64,000 nt of DNA. Source: Maea johnstoni. Its lineage: Eukaryota; Annelida; Polychaeta; Spionida; Magelonidae. The notes under the pieces are model-generated. The model was not told where the DNA came from and searched no databases. It saw only the letters and a program-made list of their open reading frames with translations. Below are positions 53,257 through 61,209 of this stretch, in pieces. The position numbers and the translations under genes were made by a program. Position 1 is the stretch's first letter; each line of letters starts with the position of its first letter. Location of the stretch: contig CAWWDR010000962.1 in the NCBI GenBank assembly GCA_963942565.1, positions 310,001 through 374,000 of the forward strand. Direction: 5' to 3'.

Positions 53257-53288
53257 CCCTGCAAGTAATAAAGAATTGACTTGCAGGG
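53257..53288 (-). promoter_or_regulatory. Intercistronic hairpin between tctC and tctB
   Basis: CCCTGCAAGT and ACTTGCAGGG form a perfect ten-base-pair stem with a 12-base loop, 12 bases after the tctC stop. As with dctP/dctQ, a stem directly behind the binding-protein gene would favour higher binding-protein output. Confidence 0.65.
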
Positions 53289-53300
53289 TTTTAAAATACC

Positions 53301-54272
53301 TTACCTGAACTGCTCAACGACAGCTTTGAATTCTACATTCTGTTTTGCAATCAGAGAAGAGAAATCCTCTCTGTTCAAATATCCGGCACCGTAACCCATT
53401 TTAGATAAAAAATCACTCATTTTATCTGTTTGATAAGCAGCAGTGAAGATCTCTTCCAATTTAAGGACCACGTCTTCAGATGTTTCATTTGGAACCATAA
53501 TTCCTCTCCAGGTTCCGATTGCAATATCATACCCATAGTCAGAAAAAAGAGGGACATCAGGAAAATTGGGATTGATTTCCGTATCAGCGATAGCCAGAAC
53601 CTTCAAATCCCCATTATTGACATAAGACGCAGCTTCAGCCGGTGTTACAATCACCGAATCGACATGTCCCCCAAGGAGAGCCTGAAGTTGATCTGACGCA
53701 CCACCACCACCACCACCGATTACATTAAATTTTGCTCCTGTTGCTTTTGATAATGATGCTCCAGTCAACCAGTAATTGTCGGGAAATGTTCCAGCTCTGA
53801 GAGTAATTTGTTCGGGATTTGCTAATGCTGCATCTACAAAATCATTCAGATTATCATAAGGCCCGTCAGCTCGAACAATGAGAGCGGCTGCATCAAAATT
53901 TATTCGTATTACCTGTGAAAAATCACTGGTCTGAAATGGTGCCAGACCGGCCAGAGGAAGCAGTACCGATTCAACTGTAGTCATAGTTACGGTATAACCA
54001 TCGGGCTTTGCAATACTTCCTTCACCCATCCCTACGGCACCTGATCCTCCGGTTTTATTAACGACAATAACTTTCTGGCCTGTTTGCTCCTGAACAATCT
54101 CAGCCATGATTCTGGAAAGAGCATCGGTTCCTCCTCCGGGAGAGAAGGGACAAACGATTGTAATTGTATCACTGGGAAATTCTTTATCGTCAGTCTGACC
54201 TTCGGCAAATACCGAACTCACTGTTAGGGCAAACAACAAAAATGCTGCTAGTACCAAATTCAATTTTCTCAT
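53301..54272 (-). CDS. tctC: Tripartite tricarboxylate transporter binding protein TctC (Bug family)
   Basis: A 323-residue secreted protein with a signal peptide (ending SSVFAEG) and the Bug-fold pattern: DTITIVCPFSPGGGTDALSR, VVNKTGGSGAVGMG and GTWRGIMVPNETS. It captures a carboxylate ligand in the periplasm. AAGGAG precedes the ATG. Confidence 0.93.
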   Translation of the reverse strand: MRKLNLVLAAFLLFALTVSSVFAEGQTDDKEFPSDTITIVCPFSPGGGTDALSRIMAEIVQEQTGQKVIVVNKTGGSGAVGMGEGSIAKPDGYTVTMTTVESVLLPLAGLAPFQTSDFSQVIRINFDAAALIVRADGPYDNLNDFVDAALANPEQITLRAGTFPDNYWLTGASLSKATGAKFNVIGGGGGGASDQLQALLGGHVDSVIVTPAEAASYVNNGDLKVLAIADTEINPNFPDVPLFSDYGYDIAIGTWRGIMVPNETSEDVVLKLEEIFTAAYQTDKMSDFLSKMGYGAGYLNREDFSSLIAKQNVEFKAVVEQFR

Positions 54273-54327
54273 CTTTATTTCTCCTTACATTTATATCTTT
54301 CACTGTAAAACTAACTACAGGAAATTA

Positions 54328-55215
54328 TCAGATTTCAATATAATCCAAAGTTTCTAATTCTCGACGTATTGAGGCGACCTCTTCCTTAGTTGCCGGAACA
54401 AAGGGGCGTCTCGGGTAAGCTTTTAAAATCCCGCGGATCTCCAACATGGCATAAACTGCAAGCTGAGTAGATCGTGCTAAATACATAATGTCCCGCATCC
54501 GGTTAATCTGAAACTGAGTATTTTTACAATCAGCTATATCACCTGCACAGGCTTCCCGGTACATTTTCTGATTGATTTCAGGAAAAGCATTAGCTATTCC
54601 AGGAATAAAGGCATTGCAGCCCAGAATATTAGCCGAAGCAAACATTGATTCCGTTCCAAGTACAACATCAAATTCATCGTCCTGAAGCAGTCGTTGATAA
54701 GTGGCATGTGTAAGAATATCAAAGGTGGCATCCTTAATACCCGCCAAACCATCAGCTTTGAGCTTTTTAATCGTCTCGAGGCTTATCTCATATCCTTGAA
54801 ATCCCGGATTGTTATAGAGATACACAGGAATGTCCACAGACTTGATGAGAGCCCGATAAAAATCCAGGAGGTCATCTTCATTATGAGTGAAATAAAATGG
54901 TCCGACAGCTGCTATCGCCGTGGCACCATTCGCTGCAGCATGGCGGCTCAATTCAACTGAATCCCTATTATTTGTGGTTCCGATCATAGGAATTACCTGA
55001 ATATCCCGGGATATATTTTTCATGGTAATTTCAAGAACTTGTTTTCGCTCTTCCAGATTCATCATAGGCCCTGCCCCATAAGATCCCGTAATAAAAAGAC
55101 CATCCACTTCTTTGCTGAGAAATTGTACAAGAGTTTTCAGTCCAGCAACATCGAGATCTCCGTTTTCTTTAAATGGGGTAAGCATTGGAGGATTAACTCC
55201 CTTCATCTTGATCAT
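54328..55215 (-). CDS. DapA/NAL-family Schiff-base aldolase
   Basis: A 295-residue class I aldolase with Y134 (YLYNNPG) and K161 (AGIKDAT). The GTTGE motif of true DapA is replaced by GSYGAGP, which argues against dihydrodipicolinate synthase and for a 2-keto-3-deoxy-sugar-acid aldolase or lyase. The next gene upstream is a DgoK-like kinase, so an aldolase that cleaves a 2-keto-3-deoxy acid (or its phosphate) fits. Confidence 0.85.
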   Translation of the reverse strand: MIKMKGVNPPMLTPFKENGDLDVAGLKTLVQFLSKEVDGLFITGSYGAGPMMNLEERKQVLEITMKNISRDIQVIPMIGTTNNRDSVELSRHAAANGATAIAAVGPFYFTHNEDDLLDFYRALIKSVDIPVYLYNNPGFQGYEISLETIKKLKADGLAGIKDATFDILTHATYQRLLQDDEFDVVLGTESMFASANILGCNAFIPGIANAFPEINQKMYREACAGDIADCKNTQFQINRMRDIMYLARSTQLAVYAMLEIRGILKAYPRRPFVPATKEEVASIRRELETLDYIEI

Positions 55216-55242
55216 AATTTCAACTCCTAATTCTAATTTTTT

Positions 55243-56268
55243 TTACTTAATAATTTTAGCGGTCTTTAAAATGGCCAATGCCCCGGTAATATTTAACTGA
55301 TCGATATCTTTCTGCTCGAAAATCATTGATATGGGATCATTTGGAGTGGCATACTTTTCGATTAGATATTTATAGATGGTACATCTCCTTTTAGAACCGA
55401 TGAGAATTACCTCTGCATCAAACTTAAAACCTAATTTTTCAAAGTGGCTCAATGCCCGCATATCTTCAGCGGCTAAAGAGGCCTCAACGAAGAATCTTCT
55501 CTGATACCATTCGGTATCCATCAGAACATCAAAAAAACGACTCATCATAAGTGATCGCAAAAAGCCTGAAGACTCGACACAATTCCAGGCTTGAACAAGC
55601 AGATCTTCATCAAAGTAATCTGAATGATCATCATCTGCCCCACTTATAGATTTTCCAATAAAAGTTTCCTTCTTAATAGCATTGTAAAGCTGTCCGGAAA
55701 GAGTCGTAATACTCCCTCGAATATCTCCATCTTTTTGAATAGATATAAATTTTGTATGGGAGGAAAGGACGACGACTGTTAAAGCCTTTCCTTTTCCATG
55801 CTCTTCAAGAATACCCGCAACCTGGGTTTCTTCTCCGCGCATAAAATCAAGGAGATCGGCATCACCTAATTCCAAAACGTCTTCAGGTAAACTGTTTTTT
55901 ATACCGGGTATAAAATAAACTGGCAAATTCTTAGGAAAAATCCTTTCATCAACAGCTTGAAAAATATTTTTTGATATCTCTGGAACTCCCGCTGGCGCTT
56001 CAATATGGGGAATCTCTTTCAGCCCCAATTCAGATGTAATCATACCAGCTCCAACAGCTAAATCGAGATCATCTATAGTTAAGGACGCTTCCTCAAGGGC
56101 ATCTGCCAGACATTCCTTCAGAGCCTTTGCCAATTCTGCAGGACTACCGGACATAGCTGTGTTACGCACGCCGACGCTCCGACGACCTCTTCCTAGGATA
56201 ATCGCCGTTTCATCTATGATGTAAATCCTGGAATTTGTGGTTCCACAATCTATGGATGCAATATACAT
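55243..56268 (-). CDS. 2-keto-3-deoxygalactonokinase-like (DgoK family)
   Basis: A 341-residue ASKHA-fold kinase: phosphate-1 motif SIDCGTTNSRIYI, then GAGMITSELG and PAGVPE typical of DgoK, and GEETQVAGI near 127. It phosphorylates a 2-keto-3-deoxy-aldonate. It is the first gene of the leftward module-2 operon, behind a strong promoter and two probable RpiR sites. Confidence 0.85.
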   Translation of the reverse strand: MYIASIDCGTTNSRIYIIDETAIILGRGRRSVGVRNTAMSGSPAELAKALKECLADALEEASLTIDDLDLAVGAGMITSELGLKEIPHIEAPAGVPEISKNIFQAVDERIFPKNLPVYFIPGIKNSLPEDVLELGDADLLDFMRGEETQVAGILEEHGKGKALTVVVLSSHTKFISIQKDGDIRGSITTLSGQLYNAIKKETFIGKSISGADDDHSDYFDEDLLVQAWNCVESSGFLRSLMMSRFFDVLMDTEWYQRRFFVEASLAAEDMRALSHFEKLGFKFDAEVILIGSKRRCTIYKYLIEKYATPNDPISMIFEQKDIDQLNITGALAILKTAKIIK

Positions 56269-56342
56269 AACACTCCCTCTTTTTTAACCATTAATGGGTA
56301 AATAATTTATTTCCAAAACAATACTCTTAATTAGTCTTAATT

Positions 56343-56355
56343 GGAAAAAATTTCT
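56343..56355. promoter_or_regulatory. RpiR-type site downstream of the module-2 promoter
   Basis: GGAAAAAATTTCT differs by one central base and one end base from the palindrome core at 56401. It lies near the predicted transcription start of the dgoK-like operon. Confidence 0.45.
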
Positions 56356-56367
56356 TTTCTATAATTC

Positions 56368-56395
56368 ATAATAGCATATAAAAAGGCAATGTCAA
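56368..56395 (-). promoter_or_regulatory. Promoter of the dgoK-like operon
   Basis: On the minus strand: TTGACA, 16-base spacer, TATTAT. The same boxes and spacing recur before the MalY/PatB copy 2 gene. Confidence 0.75.
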
Positions 56396-56400
56396 GAGAT

Positions 56401-56419
56401 AATGGAAATAATTTCCATT
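56401..56419. promoter_or_regulatory. Perfect 19-base palindrome, likely RpiR-type operator
   Basis: AATGGAAAT-A-ATTTCCATT, five bases upstream of the -35 box of the dgoK-like operon and 90 bases before the divergent rpiR-type gene. The core GAAATAATTTC recurs at 57445. Confidence 0.65.
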
Positions 56420-56508
56420 TACAAGTCTCTCCTAATCATATATAATAAATTTTTACCATTTTATTTACAAAATTTAACTAAAACTATTTACTTATAAAGG
56501 AAGAAAAG

Positions 56509-57363
56509 ATGTATCAACACAAACCGGTTCTTGCAGAGATTAATTCCAAAATTGAAGAGATGACAAAGATTCAGGTAATGATAGCCCGTTATATTAAGAA
56601 ACATGCCCAGGAAGTAATTAAAATGTCCATATCGGAACTGGCATCAATTACCGGTGCAAAAAGCGAGTCTGCAATAGTCCGATTTTACAAAGTTCTCGGT
56701 TTTTCCGGCTATCACGAGTTTAAAGTCGCTCTGGCAACAGAGATTGCCGGAAAGTCGTACTATCATACCTATTCTGAGTTAACTGACTCCGATACTGTCC
56801 ATGATGTAAAGGAAAAATTTTTCAATGGTCTTATCAAAACTCTACATGAAAACTATTCCCTCATAACTGACGAACTTCTAGAGCAAGCTGTGGATCTATT
56901 ATCAGAAGCAAAGAGGATTTTCTTCATTGGCTACGGACAATCAGGGAACATTTGTGCCAACGCGGCATTTAAATTTATGAGAATGGGTTTCGAGTGTTAC
57001 CATAGTTTTGACAGCCACTATAACTCAATACATCTTTCTGACCCGAGAGAAGGAGATGTTCTTTTCTGCATATCCTTTTCAGGCCTATCCAAAGATGTTG
57101 TCGTTCCCTCAAAGGAATGTAAACCTGTGGCTAAAATTATTGCTTTAACCGGTACCTGCAAGTCTCCCCTCGGGCAGATAGCAGATATCTGCTTTCCGAC
57201 AATAACTGAAGAGTTGAATTACCGAACCGATGTGATGATCGCCAGGCATATACAGAGCATGATAATGGACATGTTATACATATCTGTTTCCATCAGAAAA
57301 GGAGAGCCAGCTTTGTCACACATGTCTAAAACCAGACAGGCTCTCTCCTATTTAAAATTCTAG
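56509..57363 (+). CDS. RpiR-family regulator (HTH plus SIS domain)
   Basis: 284 residues: HTH_6 at about 1-77 (MSISELASITGAKSESAIVRFYKVLGFSGYHEF) and a SIS sugar-phosphate-binding domain at about 115-255 (IFFIGYGQSGNICANAAFKFMRMG, CISFSGLSKDVV). RpiR proteins sense phosphosugars. Here the natural signal would be the phosphorylated keto-deoxy acid made by the adjacent kinase. AAAGGAAG precedes the ATG. It stands between the two transcripts it is likely to control. Confidence 0.9.
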   Translation: MYQHKPVLAEINSKIEEMTKIQVMIARYIKKHAQEVIKMSISELASITGAKSESAIVRFYKVLGFSGYHEFKVALATEIAGKSYYHTYSELTDSDTVHDVKEKFFNGLIKTLHENYSLITDELLEQAVDLLSEAKRIFFIGYGQSGNICANAAFKFMRMGFECYHSFDSHYNSIHLSDPREGDVLFCISFSGLSKDVVVPSKECKPVAKIIALTGTCKSPLGQIADICFPTITEELNYRTDVMIARHIQSMIMDMLYISVSIRKGEPALSHMSKTRQALSYLKF

Positions 57364-57444
57364 CAACTACAGAAAACTAACAATGCATCGCATCAACCTA
57401 CAAAAAAAATTATTTCTTAAAATATGAAACAACCTTTAGTCTTT

Positions 57445-57457
57445 AGAAATAATTTCT
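57445..57457. promoter_or_regulatory. RpiR-type site before MalY/PatB copy 2
   Basis: AGAAAT-A-ATTTCT, a perfect 13-base palindrome touching the -35 box, sharing GAAATAATTTC with the site at 56401. Confidence 0.6.
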
Positions 57458-57484
57458 TGACATCTATCAAAAAGAACCTATTAT
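57457..57484 (+). promoter_or_regulatory. Promoter of MalY/PatB copy 2
   Basis: TTGACA, 16-base spacer, TATTAT. The leader to the ATG at 57641 is long (about 150 bases) and includes AAGGAG before the start. Confidence 0.7.
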
Positions 57485-57640
57485 GGGATCACAGAGGATT
57501 TAGGAAACAGATTCTGCCAAAGGAAATAAATCCTATGACAGGAAACTACATAGAAGCAGGGTCTGCATTCACTGACTAAGGAGAGCCCCATATTTTAAAG
57601 GTTCTTCTACCGAATCTTCAGATGCCCTAAGGAGCTACAT

Positions 57641-58834
57641 ATGAATTATTGTTTTGATTTGCCAATAGAAAGAAAACAAACTGATAGTGTGAAATGGAAT
57701 CAGGTCGGAGCTCGTTTTGGAAATGAAAATGCCCTGCCCATGTGGGTGGCTGATACTGATTTTGTATCTCCCAAGCCGGTCATAGATGCCTTGCAGGCAA
57801 GACTGGATCACGGTATTTTCGGATACACATATAAAACAGATGAATTTTACAGCTCAGTTATTTCATGGTTCAAAAAAAGGCATAACTGGCTTTTAGAAAA
57901 GGAATGGATATCCTACTCTCCCGGCATAGTCACTGCTCTGACAATGCTGATAAGGACATTCACCGAACCGGGAGATTCAGTCCTTGTCCAATCGCCCGTA
58001 TACTATCCCTTCTATGATATTATAAAAAAGAATGGGTGCATTATTTCAGAAAATCCGCTGATTCTTGATGATAATCATAAGTATCTAATTGATTTTGATG
58101 ATCTGAAAAAAAAATTGAGCAATGAAAAAACAAAAATGATAATTCTCTGCAGCCCCCACAATCCTGTGGGAAGAGTCTGGACAAAAGACGAGTTACTGAA
58201 GGTGGGGGAACTTTGTCTCGCAAATGATGTTCTGATAATTTCTGACGAAATTCACTGTGATTTTATTTATGGAGATAATACCTTTTATCCTATGATGGAA
58301 CTGTCTGAGGAAATTGCAGACAGAACAATATCTCTGGTCGCCCCCAGTAAAACATTTAATCTCGCTGGACTGAAAACATCTGTAGTGATTTCTCAGAATC
58401 AAAACCTCCTGACAAAATACAATACTATGCTCGATATTCATCACGTTGACGGATTGAACTGCTTCGGCCTAGCCGCAATCACTGCAGCTTACACAGATGG
58501 AGCTGAATATCTGGATCAGCTCTTGGCCTATCTTGAAGGAAATATCATTTTTCTCCGTAATTTCCTTCAGGACAATCTTTCTGATATTAAAATGGTCGAA
58601 CCAGAAGGAACATTCCTAATATGGCTGGATTGCCGAAAATGGAGAATGAATCAGGAAGAGCTCACAGAGTTTTTTTACCATAAGGCGGAAGTAATACTGA
58701 GTTCCGGATTAGTTTTCGGAGAACCTGGTAATGGATTTATGAGAATGAATATTGGATGTTCCCGGTCGATACTGAAAGAATCCCTTGAAAAAATCCAATG
58801 TGCCCATACAAAATATATAAAGGGTAGGAAATAA
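57641..58834 (+). CDS. MalY/PatB-type C-S or beta-lyase, copy 2
   Basis: A 397-residue paralogue of the gene at 40538 (about 60% identity by eye; shared blocks DHGIFGYTYKTDEFY and MLDIHHVDG). The PLP residues are kept: SPHNPVGRVW, SDEIHCDF and VAPSKTFN. AAGGAG lies upstream. It is the only rightward structural gene of module 2. Its promoter carries the same operator as the dgoK-like operon, so it should be co-induced with it. Confidence 0.9.
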   Translation: MNYCFDLPIERKQTDSVKWNQVGARFGNENALPMWVADTDFVSPKPVIDALQARLDHGIFGYTYKTDEFYSSVISWFKKRHNWLLEKEWISYSPGIVTALTMLIRTFTEPGDSVLVQSPVYYPFYDIIKKNGCIISENPLILDDNHKYLIDFDDLKKKLSNEKTKMIILCSPHNPVGRVWTKDELLKVGELCLANDVLIISDEIHCDFIYGDNTFYPMMELSEEIADRTISLVAPSKTFNLAGLKTSVVISQNQNLLTKYNTMLDIHHVDGLNCFGLAAITAAYTDGAEYLDQLLAYLEGNIIFLRNFLQDNLSDIKMVEPEGTFLIWLDCRKWRMNQEELTEFFYHKAEVILSSGLVFGEPGNGFMRMNIGCSRSILKESLEKIQCAHTKYIKGRK

Positions 58835-59496
58835 CATGGAAAGAATAATTTACTCAGAATCTATTATTCAAATAAAATACAAGAAATCACTTAAATTTAA
58901 CAAAAAAAAAATCCAGATTATATTCTTGTAGCTTTTAAAACTCAAATGTATGGGATTAAACCTGTAACCACTTATGTGACCAATTCAACCTAAAAAACTT
59001 AACAATGAGGTGCTGAACAAAACAAAATAAAACAGTAGCATTTATTACTAATTTTTTGCCTAGCACAGAGTTAAACAAAATGAGGCAAAATAATGTAATT
59101 CTTTACAGTGTAACAAATTAGGTTCAAGTCCTTGTGGACTCATCATCATAGTACAATGCTCATGCTGGGACTTGAACGTCATGTTTTTTTGACGGGTTAT
59201 TTCAAAGTACGTCATGACCTTTGTTTTGTAAAATGACAAAATGACAACCTTCACCACAAATTATGGCTATGGTAAAATAATCCGCTAGATTACTTTAGTG
59301 TAGCAGATTATTTGAATCTTATTGTTCTAATAGTTATACAATTTTTCATTAATAATCCAAATGATATGAGTTCTTAATAGTTCAATTACGACTGGTGGTT
59401 CAACTTAATTGGATACATAATTACAACTGCCTTTAAGTCAGGGCCATTCTATTTGACTTGAAAATTGTATATAGTCTATTATTATTGAGAAGATTG
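58835..59496. other. Gene-free boundary region with T-arm-like scraps
   Basis: No gene with a start signal. An inverted repeat TTTTGCCT/AGGCAAAA spans about 59053-59092. GGTTCAAGTCC at 59121-59131 and, inverted, GGGACTTGAAC at about 59166-59176 look like tRNA T-arm pieces without the rest of a tRNA. It marks the right edge of the metabolic island. Confidence 0.45.
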
Positions 59497-59697
59497 ATGA
59501 GAAAGAAGAAAAAATCTGACATAGAAAAAATTGTATTCAATATATCTCTGTATTCAAACGTTAAGGCTGAAGATGTTTATCAAATTGTAAATTCAATCTC
59601 TCTGATTAAAAAACAAAGACCTTTACAGTCTGCGATCGATATTTACGGTCAACTTTTAAGATTTGAAACATGGGAAATGATTAAGAGAAATATTTAA
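59497..59697 (+). CDS. Small unknown protein (66 residues)
   Basis: The start at ATG 59497 is preferred over a TTG 13 codons upstream. It is a lysine-rich helical protein (KSDIEKIVFNISLYSNVKAE, then DIYGQLLRFETWEMIK). A decayed copy lies at 33183, so it belongs to a repeated accessory family. No function is recognised; the periodicity resembles small helical antitoxins or colicin-immunity-like proteins, which is not evidence enough to name it. Confidence 0.45.
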   Translation: MRKKKKSDIEKIVFNISLYSNVKAEDVYQIVNSISLIKKQRPLQSAIDIYGQLLRFETWEMIKRNI

Positions 59698-59733
59698 ACT
59701 GCTAATAAAGTTGTCTTCAACACATCCATCTAT

Positions 59734-60102
59734 TTACTTAACAAATAAAACGGGACTCACATGATATTTTAAGGCCAAAGCGTATATTAGCGAATCATCG
59801 AGATCTTTTACTCCCGATAGTATTTTCTCTAATTCTAAAGGCGGCGTTATATTCTGTAAATCCCTGGGTTTATGATTGTTTTGCTTCATAAGAAATTCTA
59901 GCATTTCAACACCACTACATGTTTCAACCTGGTATTTGCTTTCATACGTTTCTATAGAAGAAGCAATGGGATCAATGACAGAAGAGAGATTTAACTCTCC
60001 ATTATTTTGGCGATCAATGAGAGATTCAATCAAAACAAGTGCTTTATCGAGATCTTCATCTGTTTTTATTATTTCTGGCTTATAATCTTTTTCTGTTTCC
60101 AA
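59734..60102 (-). CDS. HigA/Xre-like antitoxin-type protein
   Basis: A 122-residue protein similar in layout to COG5499 HigA-type antitoxins: an N-terminal helical part with IETYESKYQ (near 52-60), then a divergent HTH (EMLEFLMKQNNHKPRDLQNI, LEKILSGVKDLDDSLIYALALKYHVSPVLF). These proteins bind DNA and a partner toxin. No toxin gene is visible next to it. ATG 60102 has no strong binding site. Confidence 0.6.
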   Translation of the reverse strand: METEKDYKPEIIKTDEDLDKALVLIESLIDRQNNGELNLSSVIDPIASSIETYESKYQVETCSGVEMLEFLMKQNNHKPRDLQNITPPLELEKILSGVKDLDDSLIYALALKYHVSPVLFVK

Positions 60103-60179
60103 AAATCCATCCCAATAGAAAAAAATCCAAAAAATAGTTTTTCAAGTTCGCATTTAAGGTAGCGAATCACCTAAAAAAT

Positions 60180-60371
60180 TCAGTGTTCTATTCTCCCCAA
60201 AATAGTGAGTACAGAGATTTTTGCCTCTTCCATAAGCTCCAACAATTGCTCCCGAGCCTCGAACTTTGCATACTCTTCATCAAACTTCTCTTTAAATTCT
60301 GGATCTGACATCATCTGATCAAATTCAGTCTCAGTATTATTACTATCAACCATCTTAGATTCATTCCTCAT
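60180..60371 (-). CDS. Small mosaic antitoxin-like protein
   Basis: 63 residues. The first part (SDPEFKEKFDEEYAKFEARE) is like the N-terminal helix of Xre-type antitoxins. The last 11 residues (SVLTILGRIEH) repeat the C-terminal end of the ParS/MbcA-like protein at 60570. The DNA from 60182 to 60213 also closely matches 60574-60606. It looks like a fusion made by recombination between repeated antitoxin cassettes. It overlaps the upstream gene by 11 bases. Confidence 0.5.
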   Translation of the reverse strand: MRNESKMVDSNNTETEFDQMMSDPEFKEKFDEEYAKFEAREQLLELMEEAKISVLTILGRIEH

Positions 60372-60567
60372 CTTTAAAACCGGGAGATCTGTTCATAAAT
60401 CCTTTACCCCAATTAGGATCTTTTAATTTATCCATATCGAGACTGTCGATCAATTCTTCAACAGATGGAACTTCAACCTCTCTCCCATTAAGATCTTTCC
60501 CATCCCAGAAAGAACCACTGGGTTTGTAATTATCCATCCAGGATTTGTCATCTTTTTTATTTTCCAA
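60361..60567 (-). CDS. Small protein with WMDNYKPSGSFWD motif, copy A
   Basis: 68 residues beginning MENKKDDKSWMDNYKPSGSF, presumably from TTG 60567. The opening and the motif repeat those of the protein at 60570, and the remainder (VPSVEELIDSLDMDKLKD) is unlike it. It may be a truncated paralogue or an antitoxin fragment. It is tightly packed, two bases after one gene and overlapping the next. Confidence 0.45.
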   Translation of the reverse strand: MENKKDDKSWMDNYKPSGSFWDGKDLNGREVEVPSVEELIDSLDMDKLKDPNWGKGFMNRSPGFKDEE

Positions 60568-60569
60568 AA

Positions 60570-60902
60570 TTAAAAAATCCCGTGTTCTATTCTCCCCAGA
60601 ACAGTGAGTACAGATTGAATCCCCTCTGGAGTATCTATTAAATCAATTGGTTTCTTATTTCCAAGAGCAATTATATCAGTTATCATCCAATCTTTGAAAA
60701 TATCCTTATCTCCAAATACTTCTAATCCTCTCTCATATAACTTTTCCATGTTCTTGCTAGATTGTTCATCCCAAAAAGAACCACTAGGTTTGTAATTATC
60801 CATCCATGCAGCATTATCTGCTTGCTTAATAGAATCCTCAAGATGCTTTGCATTAGCATTTGAGGATAGTAGATAATCAGTTTCATCTTTTTTATTTTCC
60901 AT
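60570..60902 (-). CDS. ParS/MbcA/Xre-type antitoxin-like protein
   Basis: 110 residues. The C-terminal ~50 (VFGDKDIFKDWMITDIIALG, KKPIDLIDTPEGIQSVLTVL, GRIEHGIF) clearly follow the C-terminal toxin-binding domain of Xre/MbcA/ParS antitoxins. The usual N-terminal HTH is replaced by a short segment with WMDNYKPSGSFWD (residues about 33-45). Partner toxins of this class have a RES domain; none is seen in the window. It overlaps the upstream gene by 11 bases. Confidence 0.65.
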   Translation of the reverse strand: MENKKDETDYLLSSNANAKHLEDSIKQADNAAWMDNYKPSGSFWDEQSSKNMEKLYERGLEVFGDKDIFKDWMITDIIALGNKKPIDLIDTPEGIQSVLTVLGRIEHGIF

Positions 60903-61170
60903 AATTTTTCTCGTTTATATCACATCTGATTTGATCCAGAGGAGATCCCTCCAAATACGGAAGGCCATCAGGAAAAGAATAAATCCAATGAAGTTCTGGT
61001 TCTATATATTCTGGACCAAGTTCTTGTATCGGAAATTGAATTATGTCTGGATTGAATAATTCATTAATATAATCATCCAATTCTTCTTCCGTACCATCCC
61101 AATAAGAAACATTCCTTGGAAATATTTTTTGGAATAAAAGTATTAAACGCCACTTTATTGTTAATCCCAT
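60892..61170 (-). CDS. Small unknown protein (92 residues)
   Basis: The start at 61170 has GGAG eight bases upstream. An N-terminal hydrophobic/basic stretch (MGLTIKWRLILLFQKIFP) is followed by an acidic part (YWDGTEEELDDYINELF) and a tail rich in proline and aromatic residues. No family recognised. It is the first of four overlapping small genes. Confidence 0.5.
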   Translation of the reverse strand: MGLTIKWRLILLFQKIFPRNVSYWDGTEEELDDYINELFNPDIIQFPIQELGPEYIEPELHWIYSFPDGLPYLEGSPLDQIRCDINEKNYGK

Positions 61171-61209
61171 TACAAGACTCCAATTGTTTGAGATCACAGA
61201 GAAATTCAT

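Noticed and set aside
54328-55215. True dihydrodipicolinate synthase (dapA)
   Set aside because: The Schiff-base lysine and tyrosine are present but the GTTGE motif is not, and the gene sits in a sugar-acid operon.
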